19,123 nt of DNA, from contig JBCBST010000057.1 of assembly GCA_039819115.1 (NCBI GenBank), forward strand, positions 1-19,123, in the 5' to 3' direction. Position 1 is the first letter of the stretch, and each line of letters starts with the position of its first letter. A program made the position numbers and the translations under genes. The notes under the pieces are model-generated. The model saw only the letters and a program-made list of their open reading frames with translations, ran no database searches and was not told the origin of the DNA. Below are positions 7,538 to 14,847 of the stretch, piece after piece. Source of the stretch: JBCBST01 sp039819115 (GTDB lineage: Bacteria; Bacteroidota; Rhodothermia; Balneolales; Balneolaceae).

Positions 7538-7602
7538 GCCGCACCTTTTACTACAGTCCATGCTCTTGAGTAAGGGAATCCTTCATGCCGTATCTCTCAT
7601 CA

Positions 7603-8616
7603 CTACTTGATTACATTTACTTCGGGCTCCAGCTCTACACCAAACATTTCGTTCACCGAAGATTGGATGTGTTTCGCGAACGCCCATATTTCCTGACCAG
7701 TAGCTTCACCATAATTGACGATTACCAGTGCCTGTTTTTTATACGTTCCCGTATTTCCCACCCTCTTCCCTTTCCACCCTGCCTGTTCAATCAACCACCC
7801 CGCAGGTATCTTAACCGATGCATCATCAATGGGATAGTGAGGCAATTCCGGGTAGCTCCGGTTCAACTCGTTAAATGTATCCAGGGGAACCACCGGATTT
7901 TTAAAAAAGCTTCCGGTATTTCCGATCTTTGCCGGATCGGGAAGTTTACTTTGACGTACGGCGATCACCGCTTCGCTGACCTGCTTTATGGTTGGTTTAT
8001 GAATACCTCTTTGCTCCAACTCGGTTTGCAATGCCGCATAGCCGATATTTGGCTCTTTTTGTTTTAATAGACGGAGAGTAACCGATATAATTACCCATTT
8101 ACCTTTCTCCTGATGTTTAAAAATGCTATTCCTGTATCCGAACTGGCACTCCTCCTTAGAAAAGGTTTTCACTAAACCAGAACTCAGCTCAAAGGCTTCC
8201 AGTTCAACAAATACATCTACTAACTCAACTCCATAAGCACCAATATTCTGAATAGGTGCAGCTCCCACACTTCCGGGAATAAGGGCAAGATTCTCTATTC
8301 CTCCCCATCCGTTTTCCACGCAGTGCATCACCAGCTGATGCCAGTTCTCACCTGCACCTACGGTTAGCAAAACCTCGTCCTTGTTTTCTGATCGTTGTTG
8401 AATCCCTCTTATGCGATTATGCACCATCAATCCGTCATAATCGCTGGCAAAGAGCACATTACTACCCCCCCCCAGAATCATTACCGGTACAGACTCCGGC
8501 TTACGTTCCATAATCGTATTCAAATCCTGAACGGAATGGATTTCAGCAAAATACCGGGAGAACGCATGCACTCCCATAGTGGTAAGAGGTTGTAATGCTT
8601 GTTGTTCCTGAATCAA
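7603..8616 (-). CDS. murB: UDP-N-acetylenolpyruvoylglucosamine reductase (type I MurB)
   Basis: This 337-residue cytoplasmic FAD enzyme reduces enolpyruvyl-UDP-GlcNAc to UDP-N-acetylmuramate in peptidoglycan precursor synthesis. The FAD-binding loop LGGGSNVLF is at 48-56, IPGSVGAAPIQNIGAYG at 113-129, and active-site residues are Arg162 (GYRNS), Ser236 (NTGSFFKNP) and Glu332 (ELEPEVNVIK). The Ser-type active site and the 337-residue length place it in the E. coli-like type I class. The start is a TTG (8614-8616); the next in-frame ATG is residue 14 and would cut into LQPLTTMGV, so TTG is preferred. It begins 11 bp after the GldE-like gene stop, so the two are probably co-transcribed. The Gly-Gly-Gly of the FAD loop is encoded by a run of nine G (complement of 8465-8473). 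Confidence 0.96.
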   Translation of the reverse strand: MIQEQQALQPLTTMGVHAFSRYFAEIHSVQDLNTIMERKPESVPVMILGGGSNVLFASDYDGLMVHNRIRGIQQRSENKDEVLLTVGAGENWHQLVMHCVENGWGGIENLALIPGSVGAAPIQNIGAYGVELVDVFVELEAFELSSGLVKTFSKEECQFGYRNSIFKHQEKGKWVIISVTLRLLKQKEPNIGYAALQTELEQRGIHKPTIKQVSEAVIAVRQSKLPDPAKIGNTGSFFKNPVVPLDTFNELNRSYPELPHYPIDDASVKIPAGWLIEQAGWKGKRVGNTGTYKKQALVIVNYGEATGQEIWAFAKHIQSSVNEMFGVELEPEVNVIK

Positions 8617-8627
8617 GGAAGGAATAG

Positions 8628-10016
8628 TTACTCGTTTTTGAGTTCTTCTTTTTGTGGAGTATCTACTTTTACTCTCACCTTTTTGATCCTGTTGTTTTGT
8701 ACAGAGTGTACCGTAAGTTCAAGACCTTTATAATGTACCCGTTCTCCTACATTCGGCAGGTTTTCCGTCATGTGATAAATCAACCCGCCAAGAGTTTCAA
8801 ATTCGTCTTCTTCCGAGGTGATTTCTGTTTCCAATACCTCTTCCATATCGTCCAGATCAATCTGAGCGTCAAAAATATAGATCCCGCTCCGGAAACGAGT
8901 ATATAGCTTTTCCTCATCCGGAGATGATTCATCAGTAATATCACCAACGATTTCCTCCAGGATATCGTCCATCGTTACGATACCTTCTGTACCGCCATAT
9001 TCATCAACCACAACCGCCAGATGTGTTTTAGCCTGTTGAAAGTCGCGGAGTAAATCGTCCAGCTTTTTTGTAGCTGGTATAAAAAGAGGGGTACGGGCAA
9101 TAGTTCGCCAATTCAGAGTAACCATCTCCGATATTTTATCCATGTACGGGAGCACATCTTTTGAATAGATAACCCCAACAATAGTGTCTAGGTCATTTTC
9201 ATATAACGGCATACGGGAAAGGCTATGCTGCTGGATTTTAGCGATCACTTCAGGCAGCGAGTCTTCGATCGAAACCGCAATAAGGTTGACCCTTGACGTC
9301 ATGATCTCCCGAACCACAGTGGTTCCAAACTCAATCACATTTTCGATGATTTCGCGCTCATCTTCTTTTATTGAACCATCCTGTTCGCTTACCTCAGCCA
9401 TCGTCCGTATGTCTTCCGATGTGATTCGGTTTGCGGGTTTAGGGAGGTATTTTTCCAGATTTATGGTACTTGCTGCGATAATACTCGCGATGGGTTTTAA
9501 ACCAATAAAAAAAGCATATATAAAGTAGCAGAACCTGCGGGCAATCTTAAGCGGATTATTAATAGCTATAATTTTGGGGGTAATTTCACTCAAAATGAGA
9601 ATGGTGAACGTGAGCACCAACACTTCGACCGTAAATACCAACACCTCTGACGCGCCGAAGAAAGCGACCAGATTTCCGGTAATCACAGCCGCCAACACCG
9701 AAGTGATGATGTTCGAAAAGGTATTACCGATAAGTATAGTAGCCAGCAGGCGCCTTGGTTTTTCCAGCATTCCTGAGATGCGCCGGTCGACAGCTTGTGA
9801 ACCTGGCGCTCCTTCATCCAGTTCGTTCATGCGGTTACTCAGTGAAAAAAAAGCAACTTCAGAACCTGAAAACAATGCAGAAAGCACCAGGCCCAATACC
9901 ATACCTATGACTTGAAGACCCAGTGTGACAGGATCTAGCGTATCTGAGTAAAGAGACGTATCAAACGCTATAAACTCAATCAAATGAGCAGGGGGAGGTT
10001 CTTCAGGTGTATCCAA
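8628..10016 (-). CDS. CNNM/DUF21-CBS-CorC membrane protein, GldE-like
   Basis: The 462-residue integral membrane protein has the CNNM/hemolysin-C layout. A DUF21 transmembrane domain (about 30-195) holds the hallmark SGSEVAFFSLS (50-60) and LSEITPK (142-148). A CBS pair (about 235-360) includes SRMPLYENDLDTIVGVIY and VVVDEYGGTEGIVTMDDI, and a CorC/HlyC C-terminal domain spans about 370-455. Such proteins are linked to Mg2+/Co2+ export; in Bacteroidota the subgroup GldE works with GldD in gliding/type IX secretion. Placement directly downstream of ssb matches the ssb-gldE order common in that phylum, but murB follows instead of gldD. The start is TTG (10014-10016), with a stop two codons upstream; the next Met is residue 39, which would cut the membrane domain. 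GldE identity is inferred from context and fold, so no symbol is given. Confidence 0.85.
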   Translation of the reverse strand: MDTPEEPPPAHLIEFIAFDTSLYSDTLDPVTLGLQVIGMVLGLVLSALFSGSEVAFFSLSNRMNELDEGAPGSQAVDRRISGMLEKPRRLLATILIGNTFSNIITSVLAAVITGNLVAFFGASEVLVFTVEVLVLTFTILILSEITPKIIAINNPLKIARRFCYFIYAFFIGLKPIASIIAASTINLEKYLPKPANRITSEDIRTMAEVSEQDGSIKEDEREIIENVIEFGTTVVREIMTSRVNLIAVSIEDSLPEVIAKIQQHSLSRMPLYENDLDTIVGVIYSKDVLPYMDKISEMVTLNWRTIARTPLFIPATKKLDDLLRDFQQAKTHLAVVVDEYGGTEGIVTMDDILEEIVGDITDESSPDEEKLYTRFRSGIYIFDAQIDLDDMEEVLETEITSEEDEFETLGGLIYHMTENLPNVGERVHYKGLELTVHSVQNNRIKKVRVKVDTPQKEELKNE

Positions 10017-10060
10017 ATACTAACTATTGGTTAAAAAAAGGTCTGACTACACAGTAATAG

Positions 10061-10098
10061 AAAATAAAAAAGCGATCAACCCTTTGGAAGACCGCTTT
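10061..10098 (-). terminator. Rho-independent terminator downstream of ssb
   Basis: Read on the minus strand, AAAGCGGTC (10098-10090) pairs with GATCGCTTT (10077-10069, one G-U) and is followed by TTTTTATTTT. It lies 22 bp after the ssb stop and 45 bp before the GldE-like start, so it should uncouple or attenuate transcription between the two genes. Confidence 0.8.
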
Positions 10099-10120
10099 AG
10101 AGATTTTAATCCTTCAGGAG

Positions 10121-10588
10121 TTAGAACGGCAAGTCGTCGTCCATATCGTCAAAACTGCTACCCAGCTCTACATTGCTGCTGATAGGCTGTTGAGATTGAG
10201 GCTGAGCAGGCTGTCCCTGATTCATGGGTGTATTACCTCCACCTCCCATTCCACTTCCTTTGCTGTCGAGCATGGTCATTTGCAACGCTTTTACTTCTGT
10301 AGTGTAGCGCTTTTGGCCTTGCTGGTCTTCCCACTGCCGGGTCTGGATAGGTCCTTCTATATACACCAGTGATCCCTTTTTGAGATACTGCTGGCATATT
10401 TCTGCCAAACGCCCCCAGGCAACAACACGATGCCACTCCGTTCGCTCCTGGTTTTCGCCATTGCTATCCTTGTATCGTTCACTGGTGGCGATGCTGAGCG
10501 TGGCAACCGCTGTATTAGCTTGCGTATACCGAACCTCAGGGTCCTGACCTAACCGGCCGATGATCATTGCTTTGTTTAAAGAACTCAT
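10121..10588 (-). CDS. ssb: Single-stranded DNA-binding protein
   Basis: The 155-residue protein coats single-stranded DNA in replication, repair and recombination. An OB-fold domain occupies about 1-108, with the typical start LNKAMIIGRLGQDPEVRYT, then TEWHRVVAWGRLAEI and GSLVYIEGPIQTRQWED. A Gly/Gln/Pro-rich linker follows (about 110-145). The acidic tail DDMDDDLPF (147-155) is the conserved partner-binding C-terminus. Length and tail are normal for a bacterial homotetrameric SSB. ATG at 10586-10588 is the natural start. The AIM24-family gene lies 83 bp upstream on the same strand and a terminator follows. Confidence 0.97.
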   Translation of the reverse strand: MSSLNKAMIIGRLGQDPEVRYTQANTAVATLSIATSERYKDSNGENQERTEWHRVVAWGRLAEICQQYLKKGSLVYIEGPIQTRQWEDQQGQKRYTTEVKALQMTMLDSKGSGMGGGGNTPMNQGQPAQPQSQQPISSNVELGSSFDDMDDDLPF

Positions 10589-10671
10589 TACGTATTACCT
10601 TAATCGTTACTTATCGTTTTGGTTTGCAAGGTAAGACTCTCTCCACACCTTATCCTTACAAACTTTTCTGC

Positions 10672-11379
10672 TTATCCGTAATTCTGTGCTGGCGGCATGG
10701 CGGAAAGCACGCGATCAACTAAACGGGAAAAAGGCAGGCTTTGTATAAGCACTTTACCCGGACCCCGTAAATGAGCGAGAAACAACCCTTCTCCACCAAA
10801 CAAAGCGTTCCGAAAACCACCGATGAATTGAACATCATATGATATAGAACTGCTCATTCCAACCAGGCATCCCGTGTCCAATCGCAGCTCTTCCCCGGAA
10901 GACAGTTCGCGTTCAATAATGGTACCACCGGCATGCAGAAAGGCCAATCCATCCCCTTCCAGTTTTTGGAGGATAAATCCTTCTCCTCCAAAGAAGCCGG
11001 CACCAAATTTTTTGGTAAAGGCAATGCCTATGTCAATTCCATAAGCCGCACACAGAAACGCATCTTTCTGGCATAAAAAATGACCTTGCTCTCTCGAAAG
11101 ATCAATAGGAATGATTTTACCCGGATAGGGTGCTGCGAACGCCACTTTCTGACGACTATGCACTGTGTTTTCGAATGTGGTAATAAAAAACCCTTCGCCG
11201 GTAAACATACGCTTCAAACCTTTCATTAACCCTCCACCCGATGAGGTGTCCATTTTTATCCCACTATCCATGTAGGTCATGGTTCCGACTTCTGCCCGAA
11301 CAGCTTCTCCTCCATCCAATTCAATTTCAACAAGTTGCAGATCGTCGCCAAAGAGTGTGTAATCGATTTCGTGAGCCAT
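10672..11379 (-). CDS. AIM24 (TIGR00266/DUF124) family protein
   Basis: The 235-residue, apparently cytoplasmic protein matches the AIM24/TIGR00266 family, whose bacterial function is not established (the yeast relative is mitochondrial). The fold consists of repeated beta segments with a recurrent glycine motif: TGEGFFITTF near 60, FFGGEGFILQKLEGDG near 129-144 and LFGGEGLFLAHLRGPGKV near 194-211. A Gly-rich SSGGGLMKGLKRMFTG (46-61) is also typical. There is no signal peptide or membrane helix. The start ATG (11377-11379) gives MAHEIDYTLFG, a common N-terminus for this family. It is divergent from the DUF1800 gene across a 178-bp gap and 83 bp upstream of ssb. Confidence 0.9.
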   Translation of the reverse strand: MAHEIDYTLFGDDLQLVEIELDGGEAVRAEVGTMTYMDSGIKMDTSSGGGLMKGLKRMFTGEGFFITTFENTVHSRQKVAFAAPYPGKIIPIDLSREQGHFLCQKDAFLCAAYGIDIGIAFTKKFGAGFFGGEGFILQKLEGDGLAFLHAGGTIIERELSSGEELRLDTGCLVGMSSSISYDVQFIGGFRNALFGGEGLFLAHLRGPGKVLIQSLPFSRLVDRVLSAMPPAQNYG

Positions 11380-11435
11380 AGTATGTGATAGATTTAAGTT
11401 TTTTTTTGCTTCCGATGATAACTATACCAATTCCA

Positions 11436-11459
11436 GAACATTTTGTTGGAACAAAGTTC
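11436..11459. repeat. Imperfect palindrome in the AIM24-DUF1800 divergent gap (possible operator)
   Basis: GAAC, two unpaired bases (AT), TTTGTT, a GG centre, AACAAA and GTTC form a near-perfect inverted repeat of 24 nt. No T-tract follows, so a protein-binding site is more likely than a terminator. It lies about 57 bp upstream of the AIM24 start and about 99 bp upstream of the DUF1800 start. No regulator gene is nearby. Confidence 0.3.
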
Positions 11460-11557
11460 AAAGTACCCGGTTAAACCTACCAACTCTTCCTTTTCTTGTA
11501 ACAATTTTGGGGGAGACGTTCTCTTAAAAACGTTCCGGGTCCTAATCATTCAGTCAT

Positions 11558-13183
11558 ATGTCTACCGTTACTTATAAAAGTTCGCCGTTCAATTCTCAGG
11601 CTAAAGCATCGGCGCTGACTCAACGCGTTTTCCAGGGTTCACTTGATGTGTATACCGGTAGCTGGACCGCTACTCAGGCCGCTCATCTCGTACGGCGAAC
11701 CCACTTTGGTAATAAGATCAACGATGTAAACCGTGCCCGTACCTTTCCTGATGCCACAACGGCTGCAGAAACGTTAGTGGATGAGGCCATTTCCACCCCA
11801 CTACCTGATGATCCATCCTGGTTCAAGCAAGGAGCTTCCGGCGATATCAATGATTTTTATGACATCCAGTGGAACTGGATGGACAGCATGTATAATGGGG
11901 GGTTGTTGGAAAAGATGATGTTGTTCTGGACCAATCACTTTGTGGTAGGATACCAGGGCGTAGCCGGTAAGGCGGGTAACAGTTATGCCAATCACATGCA
12001 GAACTACATGAAGCTGCTGCATGTGTCGGCCTTCGGTAATTTTAAAGACCTGGTGTACAACATGAGTGTTAACCCCGCTATGTTGTATTATCTGAACGGG
12101 TATGTGAATGATCGAAGTGCTCCCAACGAAGATTTTGCCCGGGAGCTACTAGAGCTATTTACACTGGGCATTTTAGATCGAAATGGAAGTCCTAATTATT
12201 CCGATCAGCAGGATCCTCCAGGTGATGTTCAGGAAGTTGCGCGGGCATGCACCGGGTGGAGAGTGAACAATAATAACTTCACTTCCTTTCTGGACAACAA
12301 TGCCTTTGATAGTACCAATAAGACCATTTTTGGGGGTAGTGCACAGAATTACACCTTACAAATGGTGGTAGATCGTATTTTTGATGAAAAGCCTGATGAA
12401 GTAGCCTGGTTTATCTGCAAAAAGCTATACACCTTTTTTGTGAGTGCTATTCCTAATAACTCTGTCATCGCAGAGATGGCCACTTACTTTGTGCAGCAAA
12501 ACTTTGATCTGGCCGCACTCATGAAGCGGTTATTATCGAGTCAACACTTTTACGAGGAGGAGTTTATCGGATCCCGTATTAAAAGCCCGGTAGAACTATA
12601 TGTGGGATTACTGCGGGAGCTTGAAGTACCGCCCAACACATCCATGCTGGAATTTCTCCGGGTCAATATGCCGGAAATAAACCAGGAATTGCTCAACCCC
12701 CCAAATGTTGCCGGTTGGCCGGGGTACAATCCCCCCGGTTCTGATGATATCCCGGGTCATTATGCCTGGTTAAACACCAGTGTACTTCCTACCCGATGGA
12801 ATCAACTCCAGGATATTATTGACGGTAATGGAGGCGTGGAATGGGCATCTATCCGAATAGCAGAAAAAATATCTAATCCATCAAACCCCTTTGAACTGGC
12901 TATTGACCTGGCCGAACATATGTTATCGATGCCACTCAGCCAGGTAGGAGTGCGCACCGTGGATGACGACTTCGCAGGGGGAGCTGTTCCCGTACCCGAT
13001 TCGGTATTAAGCCGACCCGAACATGAACAGAATCTGATGAAAATTATGCTCGACGGAACTCCATGGTACGACTGGACCGCAGGCGTGGACAATGGAGACC
13101 TGTTTTATCCAAACTCGATCGATAAGCTCTTAAAAAACTATATCGCTTATTTATTTCAACTACCAGCATATCAATTAACCTAA
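11558..13183 (+). CDS. DUF1800 domain-containing protein
   Basis: The 541-residue protein is a DUF1800 family member; function is unknown. Recognisable motifs are AAHLVRRTHFG (41-51), MLFWTNHFV (121-129), the hallmark PNEDFARELLELFTLG (189-204), VQEVARACTGW (224-234) and NPPNVAGWPG (about 385-395). No signal peptide is visible: the N-terminus is polar (MSTVTYKSSPFNSQ) and there is no type IX sorting domain at the C-terminus (ending YQLT). DUF1800 genes are commonly next to DUF1501 genes, as here (15 bp gap), so the two products are likely partners. Because its partner carries a Tat signal, this protein might be exported bound to it, but that is inference. It is first in a four-gene plus-strand unit running to 16962. 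No good promoter or ribosome binding site was found upstream. Confidence 0.92.
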   Translation: MSTVTYKSSPFNSQAKASALTQRVFQGSLDVYTGSWTATQAAHLVRRTHFGNKINDVNRARTFPDATTAAETLVDEAISTPLPDDPSWFKQGASGDINDFYDIQWNWMDSMYNGGLLEKMMLFWTNHFVVGYQGVAGKAGNSYANHMQNYMKLLHVSAFGNFKDLVYNMSVNPAMLYYLNGYVNDRSAPNEDFARELLELFTLGILDRNGSPNYSDQQDPPGDVQEVARACTGWRVNNNNFTSFLDNNAFDSTNKTIFGGSAQNYTLQMVVDRIFDEKPDEVAWFICKKLYTFFVSAIPNNSVIAEMATYFVQQNFDLAALMKRLLSSQHFYEEEFIGSRIKSPVELYVGLLRELEVPPNTSMLEFLRVNMPEINQELLNPPNVAGWPGYNPPGSDDIPGHYAWLNTSVLPTRWNQLQDIIDGNGGVEWASIRIAEKISNPSNPFELAIDLAEHMLSMPLSQVGVRTVDDDFAGGAVPVPDSVLSRPEHEQNLMKIMLDGTPWYDWTAGVDNGDLFYPNSIDKLLKNYIAYLFQLPAYQLT

Positions 13184-13198
13184 CATCAGGAAGACATT

Positions 13199-14839
13199 AT
13201 GTGCAATCATCAATCGAATAAGCGCCACGGTGCTTCGCTGGAGCACGGCCATGCTCATAGTAAAGATCATGAGTTCTGGAGCCGGCGTAGTTTTTTAGCC
13301 AGTATCGGTATGGCCAGTGCGGGTGCCACTATGATGTTAGGCTCCACACCTATACAGGCCTTTTCCAATTCCAAGATCTTACGAAGGCTGGGGGCCTTAG
13401 AGACAAACAGAGCTTTAGTTCTTATTCAGCTTAATGGGGGTAACGATGGGCTAAATACAGTGGTACCATTTGAAGACGATGTGTACAATTCTCTCCGGCC
13501 CACTATCCGTATTTCAAAGAACCAAATACAAACAGCCGATTCGATCCTGTTTAACGACTTCTTTGGTCTGCATCCCGCTATGAATGCCCTTACTCCAATG
13601 TGGGGTACTGGAGACATGGCTGTTGTTCATAACGTTGGGTATGAAGAATCCAGTCGTTCTCACTTCCGTGGAACAGATATCTGGGCTACGGCCAGCGATG
13701 AAGATGTAAATCTGAATACCGGGTGGATTGGACGATTCTTAACAGAAGAAAACCCGGACTTCCTGGCTACACCAACAGAATATCCATTGGGTGTTCGGAT
13801 CGGAGGCACTTCCCTCCTCTTTCAAAGCGATTTTGGGAATCTGGGTATGACGTTTGGTGGCTCTTCTCAATTTGATGCGTTTCTGGAGCAAGGTGGTTTT
13901 TATGACGAGGATAACCTACCTGCAAATTCGTTTGGAGAAGCGTTAAAACAAGTCAGAAAGGTAACAAACGCCTCATTCCGATATGTAGAAGCGGTACAAA
14001 ACGCAGCCAATGGGGTAGGTAACCTGGTTGAATATCCTAATTCCGGGTTAGCCCGCAGCCTCTCTTCGGTAGCCCGGTTGATTCGCGGGCAGCTTAGAAC
14101 CCGTATTTATCTGGTCTCTATCGGTGGATTCGATACCCATTCTAACCAGGGAGGGGAGGAAGGAAATCATGCAAATCTGCTTCGAAATATATCTGAAGCC
14201 GTTACTTCTTTTTATGAAGATTTAGGGACCGACGATCTTGCCGAAGAAGTACTTACCATGACTTTTTCTGAATTTGGACGAACCTTGAATGAAAACGGAT
14301 CAAACGGAACCGATCATGGTTCAGCTGCTCCCCTATTTTTATTCGGACCTAGTGTGAATGGCGGCGTTTTTGGTCCTGAACCGGATTTAACCCAACTCGA
14401 TCGTTCGGGCGACCCACTCTATTCCACGGACTACCGAAAGGTCTATAACACGGTGTTGCAACGGTGGTTTGGATTAGAATCGAACCAGTCTAACGATGTA
14501 TTAGGAGCAGAATTCGGAGACTTTGACTTCGTACAATCCGTTCCTGTCAGTAATGAACCTTCCACTTCTTTACCCGGTCGTATTCAGCTCCGGCAAAATT
14601 ACCCAAACCCTTTTAACCCCACTACCATTATTGGGTTCTCCTTACCCAGAACGGGACAGGTTCGCCTGCGTGTATATAATTCTAACGGACAATTGGTACA
14701 GACTTTACTGAATGGAACCGTTCAGGCGGGAGCCCATGAAGTAATGTTTAACGCATCAGGATTGCCTAGTGGTGTGTATATTTATAAAATTGAGACCCCG
14801 CAAGGTTCTCAGTCACAAAAAATGACCCTTATTAAATAG
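13199..14839 (+). CDS. DUF1501 protein with Tat signal and type IX secretion C-terminal domain
   Basis: The 546-residue protein has three parts. First is a long His-rich N-region (six His in the first 24 residues) leading to a twin-arginine signal SRRSFLASIG (28-37) with a hydrophobic stretch and a likely cleavage after IQAFS. Second is a DUF1501 (sulfatase-like) domain, about 65-430, with QLNGGNDGLNTVVP (77-90), FDTHSNQGG (311-319) and FSEFGRTLNENGSNGTDHG (356-374). Third is a type A type IX sorting domain, about 458-546, with QNYPNPFNP (466-474), SGVYIYKIET and a final KMTLIK. It should therefore cross the inner membrane folded via Tat and be placed outside the outer membrane by the type IX system. 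AGGAAG (13188-13193), 5 bp before the ATG, is one of the few clear ribosome binding sites in the window. Function is unknown. Confidence 0.93.
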   Translation: MCNHQSNKRHGASLEHGHAHSKDHEFWSRRSFLASIGMASAGATMMLGSTPIQAFSNSKILRRLGALETNRALVLIQLNGGNDGLNTVVPFEDDVYNSLRPTIRISKNQIQTADSILFNDFFGLHPAMNALTPMWGTGDMAVVHNVGYEESSRSHFRGTDIWATASDEDVNLNTGWIGRFLTEENPDFLATPTEYPLGVRIGGTSLLFQSDFGNLGMTFGGSSQFDAFLEQGGFYDEDNLPANSFGEALKQVRKVTNASFRYVEAVQNAANGVGNLVEYPNSGLARSLSSVARLIRGQLRTRIYLVSIGGFDTHSNQGGEEGNHANLLRNISEAVTSFYEDLGTDDLAEEVLTMTFSEFGRTLNENGSNGTDHGSAAPLFLFGPSVNGGVFGPEPDLTQLDRSGDPLYSTDYRKVYNTVLQRWFGLESNQSNDVLGAEFGDFDFVQSVPVSNEPSTSLPGRIQLRQNYPNPFNPTTIIGFSLPRTGQVRLRVYNSNGQLVQTLLNGTVQAGAHEVMFNASGLPSGVYIYKIETPQGSQSQKMTLIK

Positions 14840-14847
14840 CTTTGGGA

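Noticed and set aside
7585..8067. 160-codon plus-strand open frame opposite murB
   Set aside because: It lies wholly antisense to a clear MurB with intact active-site residues; its product shows no domain or signal and has an odd composition.
9574..9915. Plus-strand frame (113 codons) opposite the GldE-like gene
   Set aside because: Low-complexity Ser/Thr/Asn-rich translation typical of an antisense shadow of a membrane protein.
11502..11509. CAATTTTG as a -7 box upstream of the DUF1800 gene
   Set aside because: It has one mismatch to TAnnTTTG and no -33 TTTG at 19-21 bp spacing.
11515..11536. Repeated ACGTTC upstream of the DUF1800 gene
   Set aside because: Only two short direct copies; expected by chance at this length.
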